From Planctomycetota bacterium (GTDB lineage: Bacteria; Planctomycetota; Planctomycetia; Planctomycetales; Planctomycetaceae): 48,213 nt of DNA. The notes below the pieces were generated by a model that was not told the origin of the DNA, ran no database searches, and saw only the letters and a list, made by a program, of their open reading frames with translations. The stretch spans positions 1-48,213 of the forward strand of contig QWQG01000162.1 of the NCBI GenBank assembly GCA_003670925.1, read 5' to 3'. The position numbers and the translations under genes are program-made. This document shows, one piece after another, positions 1-9,529 of the stretch. Within the stretch, counting starts at the first letter, position 1, and the number at the start of each line of letters is the position of its first letter.

Positions 1-272
1 CGCGAGGGCAAATGTAACAGTGCTGCCGAATCGTGTAAAGCGCGGGATTTTTGTCTCGGGCCAGTGTTTCAGACACGGGATTTCCTTGAAACGACAATCG
101 CATGACTGGGGCGGCCGGGCCTGTGATCCGGCGATGCACCATGCGTGTTGGTTCATGGAGTAGGAAGCCCTGCAATATCGTCAATTTGCCTGATTGATCA
201 GCATTCGTGCGAGAAAAATGATGTTAAGCACGCGGATCCTGCTGAACAAGTACTCTGCAGGGGTTTAACGGA

Positions 273-404
273 GGGAAGGTCAGGAAACTCGCCTGTTCCT
301 GCTCACATGGGTGCGTGGCCCGAGCGGGAAGCTCCTGCCGGGAAGAGTCACTTCGGTGCAATTCTCGGTGCAAATGAGGGGAAGGATTCGTCCTTCCCCT
401 TTTT
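273..404 (+). promoter_or_regulatory. Candidate attenuator leader upstream of dnaJ-like gene
   Basis: This stretch ends in an intrinsic terminator (378-404). The segment GGGAAGG at 273-279 is fully complementary to CCTTCCC at 392-398, the 3' arm of that terminator, so an alternative long-range pairing could in principle stop the terminator forming. Between the two arms lie a hairpin at about 282-302 (CAGGAA with TTCCTG), a possible helix around 319-342 (CCCG with CGGG) and a direct repeat TCGGTGCAA. No known riboswitch class was recognised. Equally possible is a small RNA of about 130 nt closed by the same long-range helix. The regulatory reading is inference from base pairing only. Confidence 0.35.
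378..404 (+). terminator. Intrinsic terminator with TTCG tetraloop
   Basis: A perfect 9-bp stem (GGGGAAGGA 378-386 with TCCTTCCCC 391-399) is capped by a TTCG tetraloop and followed directly by five T (400-404). It lies 104 bases before the dnaJ-like start codon. It therefore ends an upstream transcript, or a leader, rather than the dnaJ-like message. Confidence 0.85.
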
Positions 405-507
405 GTTTAAGGCAGAGAATAGCTGCACGACTGGGAAGAGTTGTGATCGTGTGGGTGAGAACATGGCTGCCCCTTTTTTCTGTCACGCCAGATGTTATCC
501 TTTCGCA

Positions 508-1425
508 ATGTCAAAACGCGATTTTTACGAAGTGCTTGGTGTTTCCCGGTCTGCATCAAAGGATGAAGTCCGCAAGGCCTATAAAAAGCTAGCGCGGAAG
601 TTTCATCCCGACGTGAAGCCGGCAGATCCTAACTCTGAAAAAACGTTTTCAGAAATTACGGAGGCTTACGACGTTCTGAGTGACGAAGAAAAACGGCGGA
701 GCTACGACCAGTTCGGTCATACGTCTCGTGGTGGTCGCCCGTCCGCAGGACATCCGTTTGAGGGATTTGGCGGCGGCGGCGGCGGCGGCGGCTCGTTTGA
801 TCTCGAAGATTTGCTTGGCGGAATGTTCGGCGGTGGTGGCAAAGGCGGCGGACGGCGAGGTCAACCGAGGGCTCAGAATGGCAGTGACGTCAAAGCCGAG
901 ATCATGGTTCCGTTCACGGTTGCCGTTGAAGGCGGTGACTATTCCTTGAACGTGCAGCAGGGTTCAAAGACCGAGCAGTTGACGGTGAAGATCCCTGCAG
1001 GTATCGACGATGGACAATCGATTCGTCTGGCAGGTCAAGGTAGTGCCGGTTCCGGAGGCGGTGCCGCAGGTGACTTGCTCATCACGATACGCATCTCCGT
1101 TCATCCGTGGTTCCGGCGCGACGGTCACAACTTGCTCATTGATGTGCCGGTCACCCCCAGTGAGGCAGCTTTAGGGGCCAAGATTGATGTGCCGACGCTG
1201 ACGGAAGGTGTGGTAGTCCTCAGTATTCCTGCCGGCACTTCCAGTGGTGCCAAATTGCGGCTCCGCGGCAAAGGTGTGCGGAACCCGAAGACCGGTGATC
1301 GCGGCGACCAGTTTGTGGTGCTGAAGATTGTACTTGCCAAAGACCTTTCCGAAGCTGCTCGGGGACTTTATCAGCAGCTTGCTGAACTTCCGTTTGTTGA
1401 TCCGCGTGACGGGCTTTGGGTGTAG
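508..1425 (+). CDS. DnaJ-like co-chaperone without zinc finger (CbpA type)
   Basis: This is a J-domain co-chaperone of 305 aa, expected to stimulate the ATPase of a DnaK-type Hsp70 and deliver substrates to it in the cytoplasm. The J domain is at residues 1-70 with the HPD motif at 33-35. A Gly/Phe-rich linker at about 75-120 includes eight consecutive Gly codons, and two C-terminal substrate-binding beta domains follow at about 125-305. The CxxCxGxG zinc-finger repeats of classical DnaJ are absent, so it belongs to the shorter CbpA/type-B class. The frame is open far upstream. I chose ATG 508 because J domains normally begin almost at the N-terminus; ATG 463 would add 15 residues. No clear ribosome site precedes 508. 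Not linked to dnaK or grpE here. Confidence 0.92.
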   Translation: MSKRDFYEVLGVSRSASKDEVRKAYKKLARKFHPDVKPADPNSEKTFSEITEAYDVLSDEEKRRSYDQFGHTSRGGRPSAGHPFEGFGGGGGGGGSFDLEDLLGGMFGGGGKGGGRRGQPRAQNGSDVKAEIMVPFTVAVEGGDYSLNVQQGSKTEQLTVKIPAGIDDGQSIRLAGQGSAGSGGGAAGDLLITIRISVHPWFRRDGHNLLIDVPVTPSEAALGAKIDVPTLTEGVVVLSIPAGTSSGAKLRLRGKGVRNPKTGDRGDQFVVLKIVLAKDLSEAARGLYQQLAELPFVDPRDGLWV

Positions 1426-1545
1426 GCTGTACCTAGCGACGTGCGGTCGTTATTTTCTGAGCGCGGGAGCAGCTGCGTTATGCTTGTCTGTCTGTTCGAG
1501 TCTCAGTGACATCTACGCCTCGTTGAGTTCCAGAGAAAGTGTTGC

Positions 1546-3042
1546 ATGTCGGCTACACCGAATTCGTTGGAGTTTTTGAAAGCCACATCAGCATCGCCTG
1601 CAGGTGGACCACGCACAAAGGCTTGGATCTGGTGGGTCAGCGGACTGCTGCTGCTGGCGACGATGCTGAATTATATGGATCGTCAGACGCTAGCCAATCT
1701 TTCTGTGCGTATTACGAAAGAGTTGTCGCTCAGCAACGAGCGTTATGGCGTCATCGAGTGGGGCTTTGGCTGGGCCTTTGCCGCTGGTTCGTTGTTCTTT
1801 GGATTCCTATCGGATCGGATCTCTGTCAGGTTCCTTTATCCGAGTGTTCTTCTGGCTTGGTCATTGACCGGCGTGCTGACAGGATTCTGTGACGGATATG
1901 AGTCGATGCTCGGGTGTCGCATCCTGTTAGGATTTTTTGAAGCCGGGCATTGGCCGTGTGCTTTACGGACCACGAAGATTGTCCTCGATCGTCAGAATCG
2001 CACGATGGGCAATAGTATTCTGCAAAGCGGAGGCGCGCTAGGAGCCATCCTGACACCGCCCGTGATCCTCATGATTGTCGGGAAGAGCGAAACAGTCGGG
2101 GTATGGCGATTGCCATTTATTATTATCGGATCGATGGGAGTGATCTGGGTGATCGCATGGCTGTTTACCGTCGGCTCAAATGACCTTCCATCCCCGGGAA
2201 CACCGGATCGGAAAGTTTCAAAATTAGGCAATGGTTGGCTTGTGCTGCTCTTGGGCGGCATCGTCGCGAGCATCACGCTTTATGTGATGCGGGAGCAGCT
2301 GAATCCATGGATGCCGGATGGAATCAGGATTCGTGCATTCTTTGACCAACACCCGATCTGGATTACTGCAGCGGCATGTCTGTTGTGCCTTACAGTTGCC
2401 GGAGCGAGTGACCGGGAGTTCTTTTTGGAGTGCGTGGGCAATCGTCGATTCTGGACATTGATTCCAGTCGTCGTCTGCATCAACATGACGTGGCAGTTGA
2501 TTCGTGCTTGGCTGCCGAAATTTCTGCAGGAAGGACGCGGCGCTTCGGAGGAGCAGGCGCTTTTGTTCAACTCGGCCTATTACATTGCGGCGGATATCGG
2601 ATGTCTCGCAGCTGGAGCGGCTTCGCTGTGGCTAGCGCGCCGCAGCCTAGGCGTGCATCGGACTCGGTTGCTCGTGTTTGGCGTCTGTGCGGCCTTAACG
2701 TCGCTGACGTTCGTGGCGGCTAGACTTCCACTAGGCTGGGGACTTTACAGTGTGTTGCTGATCGTAGCGGCCGGTTCCTTGGGATTATTTCCCTGCTACT
2801 ACTCGCTGTCACAGGAAACCAGCGAGCGGCATATGGGTAAGACAACCGGGTTATTGGGGGCGTTCGCATGGCTCGTGTCTTCACCGATGCAGAAGGAGTT
2901 TGGCCGTGTCGTCGATAAAACGCATTCCTTTAATGAAGGTCTCGCGTGGGCTGGGTTGGCCCCCCTGATTGCCCTTGTGGTGCTGTTTGTGGCATGGCCG
3001 CGTGAGACGCATGCGCCAGATGCCCGCCCAACATCATTTTGA
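1546..3042 (+). CDS. MFS transporter, anion:cation symporter-like
   Basis: A major facilitator superfamily carrier of 498 aa in the inner membrane. It has about twelve hydrophobic segments after a 25-residue hydrophilic N-terminus. The first helix carries an LNYMDRQ motif, typical of the ACS family (hexuronate, glucarate and phthalate carriers), followed by a conserved GFLSDRI-type loop between helices 2 and 3. The likely substrate is an organic anion such as a sugar acid, inferred from the family only. It lies 120 bases after the dnaJ-like gene. Its last 9 bases overlap the end of the convergent gene on the other strand. No other transport or catabolic gene is clearly linked, so the substrate cannot be narrowed. 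Confidence 0.9.
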   Translation: MSATPNSLEFLKATSASPAGGPRTKAWIWWVSGLLLLATMLNYMDRQTLANLSVRITKELSLSNERYGVIEWGFGWAFAAGSLFFGFLSDRISVRFLYPSVLLAWSLTGVLTGFCDGYESMLGCRILLGFFEAGHWPCALRTTKIVLDRQNRTMGNSILQSGGALGAILTPPVILMIVGKSETVGVWRLPFIIIGSMGVIWVIAWLFTVGSNDLPSPGTPDRKVSKLGNGWLVLLLGGIVASITLYVMREQLNPWMPDGIRIRAFFDQHPIWITAAACLLCLTVAGASDREFFLECVGNRRFWTLIPVVVCINMTWQLIRAWLPKFLQEGRGASEEQALLFNSAYYIAADIGCLAAGAASLWLARRSLGVHRTRLLVFGVCAALTSLTFVAARLPLGWGLYSVLLIVAAGSLGLFPCYYSLSQETSERHMGKTTGLLGAFAWLVSSPMQKEFGRVVDKTHSFNEGLAWAGLAPLIALVVLFVAWPRETHAPDARPTSF

Positions 3043-4323
3043 CGTTGGATTGGAATCGAGGCTAGGGAGCGGAGCGTGTGGGTAAGCAACTGGCTGATAG
3101 TGAATCGCCAGTTCAGGCGTCATGAGTTTTTCATGTTTTCGAAACCGTGATGTCAGTGCGCGGTCCAGAATACCGCCGGTCAGCAAGGTGCGTTCGACAG
3201 GGTAACTGGGGCGCCCCGTGTGAAACATGCGTTCGATGCCTTTTAGCAGCCACGCAAAGTGCGGGTAACTTGGTTGGGGCTGCTCGTCGAATCTGGTGGC
3301 CAGAAGTTCTTCCTGACCGTTAAGTTTAAGGGCGATGGATGTGCCTCCTGCAACTTGTGGGAGCATAAAAATGGCACCAAGGAGGCCATCGTTGTATTGA
3401 AAGAGGAACAGGGTCGCATCTAAATCGGAACGTGCGTCGTCTCTTGAATGTGGCAGGGCTGCGAATGCGGCATCGAACAGTTTCTGAGAAACCGTACCGT
3501 CATCGATTGTGTTCCATACGGCTTCGCCTTGGAGGCATTGCACCCAGCGAACTCCGGATTCGGCCCCGCGACGGAGTTCGACGTGGCTTTGAAAGAACTC
3601 TAATGCGTGAATTCCATAGATATCCAATCCCGAGTAGCCAATTCCTATCGCCATCTCGATGTCGGCACCAAGCGGGAGCGAAATTTCTGGTGTTCGAGCG
3701 CCGACCGCCATTGACGAACCAGCCATGAACGGGACTTTTAAATCAACCGCCCGATCGTACATCCACTTTGCATCTTCCCATTCCGGTCCAAGATTTTTGT
3801 CATTGAAGACCGGAACGACACGCCCGTATTTTTGAAATGCATCCGTGATTTCTGTGAAGAAGCGGCGGCGTGGATACAGATGCTGTTCTAGGTCGTTCCA
3901 TGGGTATTCGCCGTGTTCGCCAATGCTGATCACACCATCTACGGGAATATGATCACCGCCGACGGTCAGTGCCTTCTCGATGGAGTCAAATAGCGGCACG
4001 TTGTACTTTTGCGACATGGCCCGAGCCATGTCTCTGTTTGTAAACTGATCGGCATACATCGACGCCAATTTCAAGGCCGGCCCGGGACCACCATCCTGTT
4101 TCCAGCCCTCAAGGATCTTGCCGATCAACACGTCTGCGTGCAGTCCTTTTTCGTAGGCTGTAAAGACGGCAGCAACTGATTTCGGAGCGATCGATTTGCC
4201 AGACGTCACGAGCTGTGCATTCGCGACCGGAGCAATGTTAGCAGCCCATGTGCTAGCCGCAACGCTAGCGAGCCAGTTGCGTCGAGTGAGGTTCGCGGAA
4301 AACGTCGTGTGGCTCTGAAACAT
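3034..4323 (-). CDS. Tat-exported protein of unknown function
   Basis: A protein of 429 aa with a probable twin-arginine signal (T-R-R-N-W at about 13-17 followed by a small hydrophobic stretch), so it is probably folded before export. The rest is soluble and rich in Trp, His and acidic residues, with no motif I can assign. Its general feel is of a secreted planctomycetal protein related to Gfo/Idh-type exported proteins, but I see no Rossmann glycine motif. The start at 4323 is preceded by GAGG at a normal distance; the open frame extends 25 codons further without a better start. It is divergent from the DUF1501 gene and converges with the MFS gene. Confidence 0.82.
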   Translation of the reverse strand: MFQSHTTFSANLTRRNWLASVAASTWAANIAPVANAQLVTSGKSIAPKSVAAVFTAYEKGLHADVLIGKILEGWKQDGGPGPALKLASMYADQFTNRDMARAMSQKYNVPLFDSIEKALTVGGDHIPVDGVISIGEHGEYPWNDLEQHLYPRRRFFTEITDAFQKYGRVVPVFNDKNLGPEWEDAKWMYDRAVDLKVPFMAGSSMAVGARTPEISLPLGADIEMAIGIGYSGLDIYGIHALEFFQSHVELRRGAESGVRWVQCLQGEAVWNTIDDGTVSQKLFDAAFAALPHSRDDARSDLDATLFLFQYNDGLLGAIFMLPQVAGGTSIALKLNGQEELLATRFDEQPQPSYPHFAWLLKGIERMFHTGRPSYPVERTLLTGGILDRALTSRFRKHEKLMTPELAIHYQPVAYPHAPLPSLDSNPTSK

Positions 4324-4697
4324 GAAAGGCCTCGATTTTTGGAGTGTTGAAAAACGTGCGGTGGGGGGACGCGGACTTGTGTTTACTTTTTTAAGCAAGC
4401 TGCCTAAAGCGTTAACTCCGAGTCAGGCACGATCCTCGCGACGGAAAACGCATGTGCGACATGTGCGCAGTTGGGTAGTTGTGACAAATACTCGACAGAA
4501 TGAAAAGGAAAGCGGCAACAAGTCACGGCAATCCAAAGCCGGATGGCTGGTCCACGACGGCAGGTTGGGTGTGGTGCAATTCTGGTGTTTGGCCTGTTTT
4601 TGAGCATGCTCTTTCGTCGTGATTTGATAAACTCTGGTGGTGTTTTCATGTGGCCTTGTTTTTTTTCATCGATCGAAATGTTTAAGAGGGATTCCCT
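4324..4697. other. Divergent intergenic region
   Basis: This 374-base gap separates two divergent genes for exported proteins and should hold both promoters, but no convincing -35/-10 pair was found on either strand. The one notable element is a 9-base tandem repeat, CATGTGCGA followed by CATGTGCGC (4451-4468), a possible operator. The right end carries the ribosome site AGAGGG (4685-4690) of the DUF1501 gene. Confidence 0.4.
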
Positions 4698-6110
4698 GTG
4701 GACATGCGGCAACCGTTTTCCGATGTGATGTCGCGCCGAAACCTCTTGCAGGCAGCGGGGATCAGCGGGCTGCCAATGGCGTTACCAGGAATGGTCGCAG
4801 CGGGGGTAAATGAGAACGGCAGTTTGGGAAAAGGTGCCGCGGAGAAATCCTGCATCTTTATTTTGCTTTGCGGTGGGCCTAGTCACCTAGATACATGGGA
4901 CCTAAAACCCGGTGCTCCCGATGCGATTCGGGGACCATACAAGCCCATCTCCACGACCGTCCCAGGCATGCAGATTAACGAACTGCATACCAAGATGGCT
5001 CAGCTAACTGATCATTTCAGCCTGATCCGTTCGATGACGCATGTCGGTAATATCAGCAACCACTTTGACGCGATGCATCATTGCCTGAGCGGGCAAGCTG
5101 CTGCTCCGCCTGATGCTCCGTATATGGGTTCAATTCTGGCCAAGGTGCGACCGAGTGGAAAGACGATCGCTCCCTATGTATGGCTCATTAAATGCGTCGG
5201 TGATCCCGTGTTCTGTGCTCCTAACATTGGAACCGGAGGACATCTTGGTGCGGGGCATAGTCCATTGTTTGTCGGTTCGGCCGCAGATAATCCGTCGATG
5301 CCTACATTCAAGGCCCCAGACGACCTCCAAGCTGCCGTGGGCACCGATCGCATGCTTGAACGTCGCCGTTTGCTGAATGGACTCAGCCCTTCCCTGCATT
5401 CTGGTGATGTGGCCAACGCTACCAAGGACTGGCAGGACATCTATGGCCGCGCCTTTGAGTTGACCGCCGGTCCAGAAGCACGTGAGCCTTTTGAATTGAG
5501 CCGCGAATCGGACAGTGTGCGAAATCGATATGGGATGCATCCGATCGGACAGAACCTGTTGCTTGCGCGGCGCTTGGTTGAAAGCGGCGTGGGCTATGTG
5601 ACGGTGAATGGCTGGACAGGGTCGGCTCCGGAAGGCGGCGGTGGTGCCCCTAGTTCGAGCTGGGACATGCATGGCGGTGAAATGGGAATGGGGAGTGCGT
5701 TCGGTAATGGATCGTATGGCATGGGGTGGTGTCTGCCAAAACTGGATCAGGCTCTTTCGGCGTTGATCTTGGATCTAAAAGATCGCGGGATGCTGGAAAG
5801 TACACTGGTCGTCGTTGTGGGCGAATTTGGCCGCACGCCAACGATCAATGCGCCCGGCACAAACCCTGGTCGCCAGCACTGGCCGTCTTGCTTTTCTGCG
5901 ATCCTAGCGGGCGGCGGTATCCGGGGCGGAGCGGTTTACGGAGAGTCTGACAAACACGGAGCGTTTGTGGTGGACCGTCCCGTGCGACCTCAAGATCTGG
6001 GCGCTACGATCTTTCATTCACTCGGAGTCCCGCTCAATCTCCGTCTTGGCCGCGACGGTTTCACGCGTCCGCTCTCTACCGGCGAACCGCTGCTCGACTT
6101 GTTCGGATGA
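4698..6110 (+). CDS. DUF1501 Tat-exported protein
   Basis: A DUF1501 family protein of 470 aa. These are exported alkaline-phosphatase/sulfatase-fold-like proteins, abundant in Planctomycetota, whose reaction is not established. A Tat signal is visible (S-R-R-N-L-L-Q-A-A-G at about 12-21). Family landmarks follow: CGGPSHLDTWD at about 58-68, a central region with clustered Trp and His, and the VVGEFGRTP block at about 375-383. The start is GTG 4698, placed 7 bases after AGAGGG; ATG 4704 is an in-frame alternative. DUF1501 genes usually follow a DUF1549/DUF1553 gene, as the second copy at 24973 does, but this one stands alone. Confidence 0.9.
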   Translation: MDMRQPFSDVMSRRNLLQAAGISGLPMALPGMVAAGVNENGSLGKGAAEKSCIFILLCGGPSHLDTWDLKPGAPDAIRGPYKPISTTVPGMQINELHTKMAQLTDHFSLIRSMTHVGNISNHFDAMHHCLSGQAAAPPDAPYMGSILAKVRPSGKTIAPYVWLIKCVGDPVFCAPNIGTGGHLGAGHSPLFVGSAADNPSMPTFKAPDDLQAAVGTDRMLERRRLLNGLSPSLHSGDVANATKDWQDIYGRAFELTAGPEAREPFELSRESDSVRNRYGMHPIGQNLLLARRLVESGVGYVTVNGWTGSAPEGGGGAPSSSWDMHGGEMGMGSAFGNGSYGMGWCLPKLDQALSALILDLKDRGMLESTLVVVVGEFGRTPTINAPGTNPGRQHWPSCFSAILAGGGIRGGAVYGESDKHGAFVVDRPVRPQDLGATIFHSLGVPLNLRLGRDGFTRPLSTGEPLLDLFG

Positions 6111-6113
6111 CGG

Positions 6114-6152
6114 TCACGATGCCTTAGCTGTCACGATGCCTTAGCTGTCACG
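6114..6152. repeat. 17-bp tandem duplication
   Basis: The unit TCACGATGCCTTAGCTG occurs twice without gap (6114-6130, 6131-6147) and begins a third time (TCACG, 6148-6152). It lies just after the stop codon of the DUF1501 gene and ends inside the stop codon of the convergent gene. It looks like a recent slippage duplication. Confidence 0.85.
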
Positions 6153-6453
6153 CAACCTTATTGGGCAGTCGAATACGTCCAAAGCGGTTTCCTGTGGCGT
6201 CATAGAACAACACTTCGTTCGATGCTGACGACCAGACGGCTGCCAGCTTCACGGAACGTGGTCCGTGGAGGACAAACTGGAATCCGCAGCGCGTGCCATT
6301 TTGGCGGAGTTCCAGTTCCGTCATTGGAAAATGGTGTTCTAGCAGATTTTCTTTGCGGCACAGGGCGACATGGACAAATAGGCGGAGCTGATCGAATGAT
6401 CTCACGTCCGCCGGAGTGTCAGGTAAGCGGGAGGCTGCTGCGGGTTGACACAT
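6148..6453 (-). CDS. Small conserved planctomycetal hypothetical protein
   Basis: A small soluble protein of 101 aa with no signal peptide. Coding is supported by a natural composition and by a C-terminal half that resembles small hypothetical proteins I recall from other planctomycetes, with the block CGFQFVLHGPRSVKLAAVW followed by FYDATGNRFGRIRL. The N-terminal 20 residues look less conserved, so the true start may lie inside. No function is known to me. It converges with the DUF1501 gene, and its stop codon lies in the tandem duplication. No clear ribosome site was seen. Confidence 0.65.
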   Translation of the reverse strand: MCQPAAASRLPDTPADVRSFDQLRLFVHVALCRKENLLEHHFPMTELELRQNGTRCGFQFVLHGPRSVKLAAVWSSASNEVLFYDATGNRFGRIRLPNKVA

Positions 6454-7132
6454 TCAGAATCGACCTTTATCAGGAAGTTAGCGGATGTATCTCCATGGGA
6501 ACGACTAAGCAGATGACTCCAACGAGCGTGAGCTGCTGAGCGCTTCATGCGAGTGGAAGTATCGGAAGCCGGCTGTTCGAACCTTCCGAATTCAGTCATA
6601 ACGCCGAACAAGCGGCAGTAACTGCCTGCAGAGCACGACCGGACAAACCGTACACAAGGCAGTGAATGTTTGGCAGAAATTCAGCAAACGCGGCAGCAGC
6701 ACTGTAATTGTGCTGAGTTGTCGGTTTGCCTAAACAAAAACAGCCGAAAAAAAAGACAGCCCACGGCGATCTGCCTGTGGATTGAATCACGGCGTGACAT
6801 AGATGGTTAGCGTTGTTGCCGATTGGTACGGTCTGTGTGAATTTGCGGCAGGGAGCGATGACGCCGATCTTGATGGTTATTTAAGGCCGCTGGCGTGTTG
6901 ACAGAATTTTGACGTCGTGGGAGTGTGTTTATTCTATTTGTCGGTACGATATGAAGCGTGTAAGTTGCGTCTGAGAACGACTGGCTGCCTTCAATTTTAA
7001 AAAAAAACTGGAATTGGATTCGGAACGATTTGTGCGAACGCCGTTTTGTGACGTACAAGAAAGAACTCGGTTACACCCAGTGAGCGTTGGGTTTCTGGTC
7101 GCAATTGAAGCATTCCGGAGGGTGGTTTCACA
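6454..7132. other. Long intergenic region before the FHA gene
   Basis: This gap of 679 bases has no supported gene; the short open frames look random. It contains small hairpins (for example CAGCAC with GTGCTG near 6705) and an A8 run near 6748-6755 beside an imperfect 7-bp stem, which would read as a weak terminator on the minus strand. A TTGACA at 6898-6903 has no good -10 partner at normal spacing. The right end holds a strong ribosome site, GGAGGG, for the FHA gene. Confidence 0.4.
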
Positions 7133-7606
7133 ATGCTTGGACAACTGATTCCATGCGGCGGCGGGGATGCAATTCCTCTGACCGGCCCGAAGCTTTTGGT
7201 TGGCAGACGATCAACCTGCGACATCAAACTGGATTTCCAGAACGTGTCGTCGCACCACTGTGAATTCGAACTCCGGGATGGCTATTGGCATATTCGTGAC
7301 CTAAGCAGCAGTAACGGCATTAAAGTAAATGGCGAACGCTGTAATACCAGATGCATAACCCCCGGCGACGTGGTTACCATTGCCAAGCACGCGTTCACGA
7401 TACAGTACACGGTGACGGGCGATGCTCCTGCACCGGAAGAGGAGGACACTTTCGCGCGCAGCCTTATGGAAAAAGCGGGCTTGGAAGTCGAACGCCGCCA
7501 CAGCAAAGTTCCTGAAGCAACTCGTGCATCAGCGCCGCGTGCTAAACAAAGCCGCCGGGGTTCGACTGAAGATGATTTTATTATGGACTGGTTGATCGAA
7601 GAATAG
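7133..7606 (+). CDS. FHA domain protein
   Basis: A cytoplasmic forkhead-associated domain protein of 157 aa. FHA domains bind phosphothreonine peptides, usually on targets of Ser/Thr kinases. The domain spans about residues 1-100 and has the expected landmarks: VGRRSTCDIKL, then SSHHCEFE, then DLSSSNGIKVNG. The C-terminal 55 residues are charged, with an acidic cluster, a basic stretch and an acidic tail, and are probably flexible. GGAGGG about 10 bases upstream of ATG 7133 supports the start. No kinase gene adjoins it; the only kinase-like domain in the window, at 14.6 kb, appears catalytically dead. Confidence 0.92.
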   Translation: MLGQLIPCGGGDAIPLTGPKLLVGRRSTCDIKLDFQNVSSHHCEFELRDGYWHIRDLSSSNGIKVNGERCNTRCITPGDVVTIAKHAFTIQYTVTGDAPAPEEEDTFARSLMEKAGLEVERRHSKVPEATRASAPRAKQSRRGSTEDDFIMDWLIEE

Positions 7607-7668
7607 TTCTCGAACAATTGACGATCCCCGCGCGACACATTGCCTGAATCTTTTCACTGAAGCAGACT

Positions 7669-7738
7669 GCCCCGTTTTCGCATAAAGATCCGGCGAAAGT
7701 CTTGGCTGAAGATTCGTTGGGTGTTGGGGCGCTTTTTT
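7669..7738 (+). terminator. Multi-helix terminator after the FHA gene
   Basis: GCCCC (7669-7673) can pair with GGGGC (7726-7730), closing about 52 bases that hold two internal hairpins: TTTCGC with GCGAAA, then TCTT with AAGA. Two bases later comes a run of six T (7733-7738). The layout resembles a three-way junction followed by a U tract. It serves as terminator for the FHA gene; a regulatory role for the junction is speculation. Confidence 0.55.
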
Positions 7739-7943
7739 GCGACAGTCGTCTGACATGACTCAGGATGAGTTTTTCACAGCGGATGCAAATCGCAGCACGT
7801 TATTGTCTAATACTCCCCTGTCCAAACATGCCGGGAGGCGATGCACCGCGGTGACGCGAGCGTGAGTGACAGGCGGATTCTTATCCGAATCCTGCATCGT
7901 CCGTCCGGTCCCGCCAGATCTGACCAAAGGGAGAAACTCAGTG

Positions 7944-9440
7944 ATGATTCGCGTCCTGTTTGCAGCCTGCGTGCTGCTGCTGCCGTCGAGAGCGATGGCA
8001 GAATTAAAGGTACCAAACGTCTTTGGCGATCACATGGTCGTGCAACGGCAAATGCCTGTCAAAGTTTGGGGTTGGACAAAGCCCGGCCAGGATGTGACCG
8101 TGACGTTAGCGGAAAAATCGGCAACTGGGAAAGCTGGAGATGACGGCCGATTTGATGTGGCTCTTCCAGCTCTTGAAGCTGGTGGCCCTTACACCTTGCA
8201 AATAAAGGCAGATGAAACTCGCACTATACAGGATGTGTTGGTGGGGGAAGTCTGGGTCTGTTCGGGTCAGTCCAACATGCAATGGAGTGTCGGCAGCTCA
8301 ACGGATGCCGATCTTGAGCGTCTCGCGGGCAAACATCCGCAGATTCGGATGATCAATTTCCCTCAAGTGGGGGCCCAGGAACCAGTGCTGACGCACGATC
8401 GTCAGTGGTTAGAATGTACGCCGGAGACAGTCAACGGTTTCTCAGCCGTTGGCTACTTCTTTGCGCGGCAGTTGCATGAGACGATCGATGTTCCGATCGG
8501 AATGGTGAACAATGCTTGGGGGGGTTCTGCGTGCGAAGCATGGATCAACCGCGATGTCTTAAACGCTGATCCTCAGTATGCATCGATGATGGAACGCTGG
8601 GTTAGTATGGAAAAACAATTTGCTGATCTCTCAGCAAAGTCGGACCTGAACGAGGATGAAAAGAAAACGCTCCAGAATCTGAAGGGGCAGATGGGCGGAA
8701 ATCATCGTCCAGCCAACATCTACAACGGCGTGCTGAAGTCGCACTTGGGCTACACAATTCGTGGGGCGATCTGGTATCAGGGTGAGAGCAATGCGGGGCG
8801 CGCGTACCAGTATCGCGAACTGTTTCCCTTAATGATTTCTAACTGGCGGCAAGAATGGGGCCAGGGTGAATTTCCGTTCTATTGGGTACAGTTAGCGGAC
8901 TTTATGGAAGAGAAAGCGGAGCCGGCAGAGAGTGCTTGGGCGGAACTTCGAGAAGCTCAGACAATGACAATGGCGAAGTTGCCGCGTACAGGTGAGGCCG
9001 TGATTATTGACATTGGTGAAGGCAAAGACATTCATCCAAAGAATAAGGTCGATGTTGGGCGTCGCCTTGCGCGTTGGGCGTTGGCTAATGAATACGGCGT
9101 TGCGGTCCCATACCATAGTCCTCAGTATCAGAGCATGGAGAAGCAGGACGCAAAGATTGTATTGACATTCGCGCATGTGGACGGGGGCTGGCGTCCATTC
9201 GATGTGAATAAGCCGGTAGGATTTGCGATTGCCGGAGCAGACAAGAAATTTGTACGGGCAGACGCAACGATTTTGCCCGATGGCAGGATTGAAGTTTTCA
9301 GCACCACGCTCACGGACCCCGTGGCTGTGCGATATGCCTGGGCCGACAATCCCGTCTGTAATATGTTCGACGCAGCCGGTTTGCCGCTCACGCCGTTCCG
9401 CACAGATGACTGGCCTGGGGTGACGTTAAACAATAAATAG
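7944..9440 (+). CDS. Sialate O-acetylesterase-like esterase (SASA family)
   Basis: A secreted SGNH-type carbohydrate esterase of 498 aa, expected to remove O-acetyl groups from sialic acid or from other acetylated glycans. A signal peptide of about 19 residues ends at A-M-A. The nucleophile lies in SGQSNM (Ser110), followed by QGESN (279-283). The DIH motif (Asp362, His364) supplies the likely acid and base. An N-terminal beta domain precedes the catalytic part, and a second beta-rich domain ends the protein. The start ATG 7944 follows AAAGGGAG; GTG 7941 is possible. The upstream open frame is not needed and lacks a signal peptide. Glycan deacetylation suits the sulfatase and glycosidase-like genes elsewhere in the window. 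Confidence 0.9.
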   Translation: MIRVLFAACVLLLPSRAMAELKVPNVFGDHMVVQRQMPVKVWGWTKPGQDVTVTLAEKSATGKAGDDGRFDVALPALEAGGPYTLQIKADETRTIQDVLVGEVWVCSGQSNMQWSVGSSTDADLERLAGKHPQIRMINFPQVGAQEPVLTHDRQWLECTPETVNGFSAVGYFFARQLHETIDVPIGMVNNAWGGSACEAWINRDVLNADPQYASMMERWVSMEKQFADLSAKSDLNEDEKKTLQNLKGQMGGNHRPANIYNGVLKSHLGYTIRGAIWYQGESNAGRAYQYRELFPLMISNWRQEWGQGEFPFYWVQLADFMEEKAEPAESAWAELREAQTMTMAKLPRTGEAVIIDIGEGKDIHPKNKVDVGRRLARWALANEYGVAVPYHSPQYQSMEKQDAKIVLTFAHVDGGWRPFDVNKPVGFAIAGADKKFVRADATILPDGRIEVFSTTLTDPVAVRYAWADNPVCNMFDAAGLPLTPFRTDDWPGVTLNNK

Positions 9441-9498
9441 GCCTGTTTCTTTGGGCCCTAGGTTGTATGGCGGAAGTCGTTGTTGCTGCAAGCGACGC

Positions 9499-9529
9499 TG
9501 AAACCTGTGAGTCGTTCACAGGTTTCAGT
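9499..9529. terminator. 13-bp hairpin between convergent genes
   Basis: A perfect 13-bp inverted repeat (CTGAAACCTGTGA 9499-9511 with TCACAGGTTTCAG 9517-9529, loop GTCGT) lies between the converging esterase and membrane-protein genes. There is no T run on either side. It probably marks transcript ends for both directions, although the missing U tract lowers certainty. Confidence 0.6.

Noticed and set aside
273-404. SRP RNA, RNase P RNA, tmRNA or a TPP/cobalamin/SAM riboswitch
   Set aside because: The defining conserved sequences of these RNAs were looked for and not found.
145-507. A 121-codon in-frame extension of the dnaJ-like protein
   Set aside because: It spans a perfect intrinsic terminator, has no recognisable protein content, and J domains normally start at the N-terminus.
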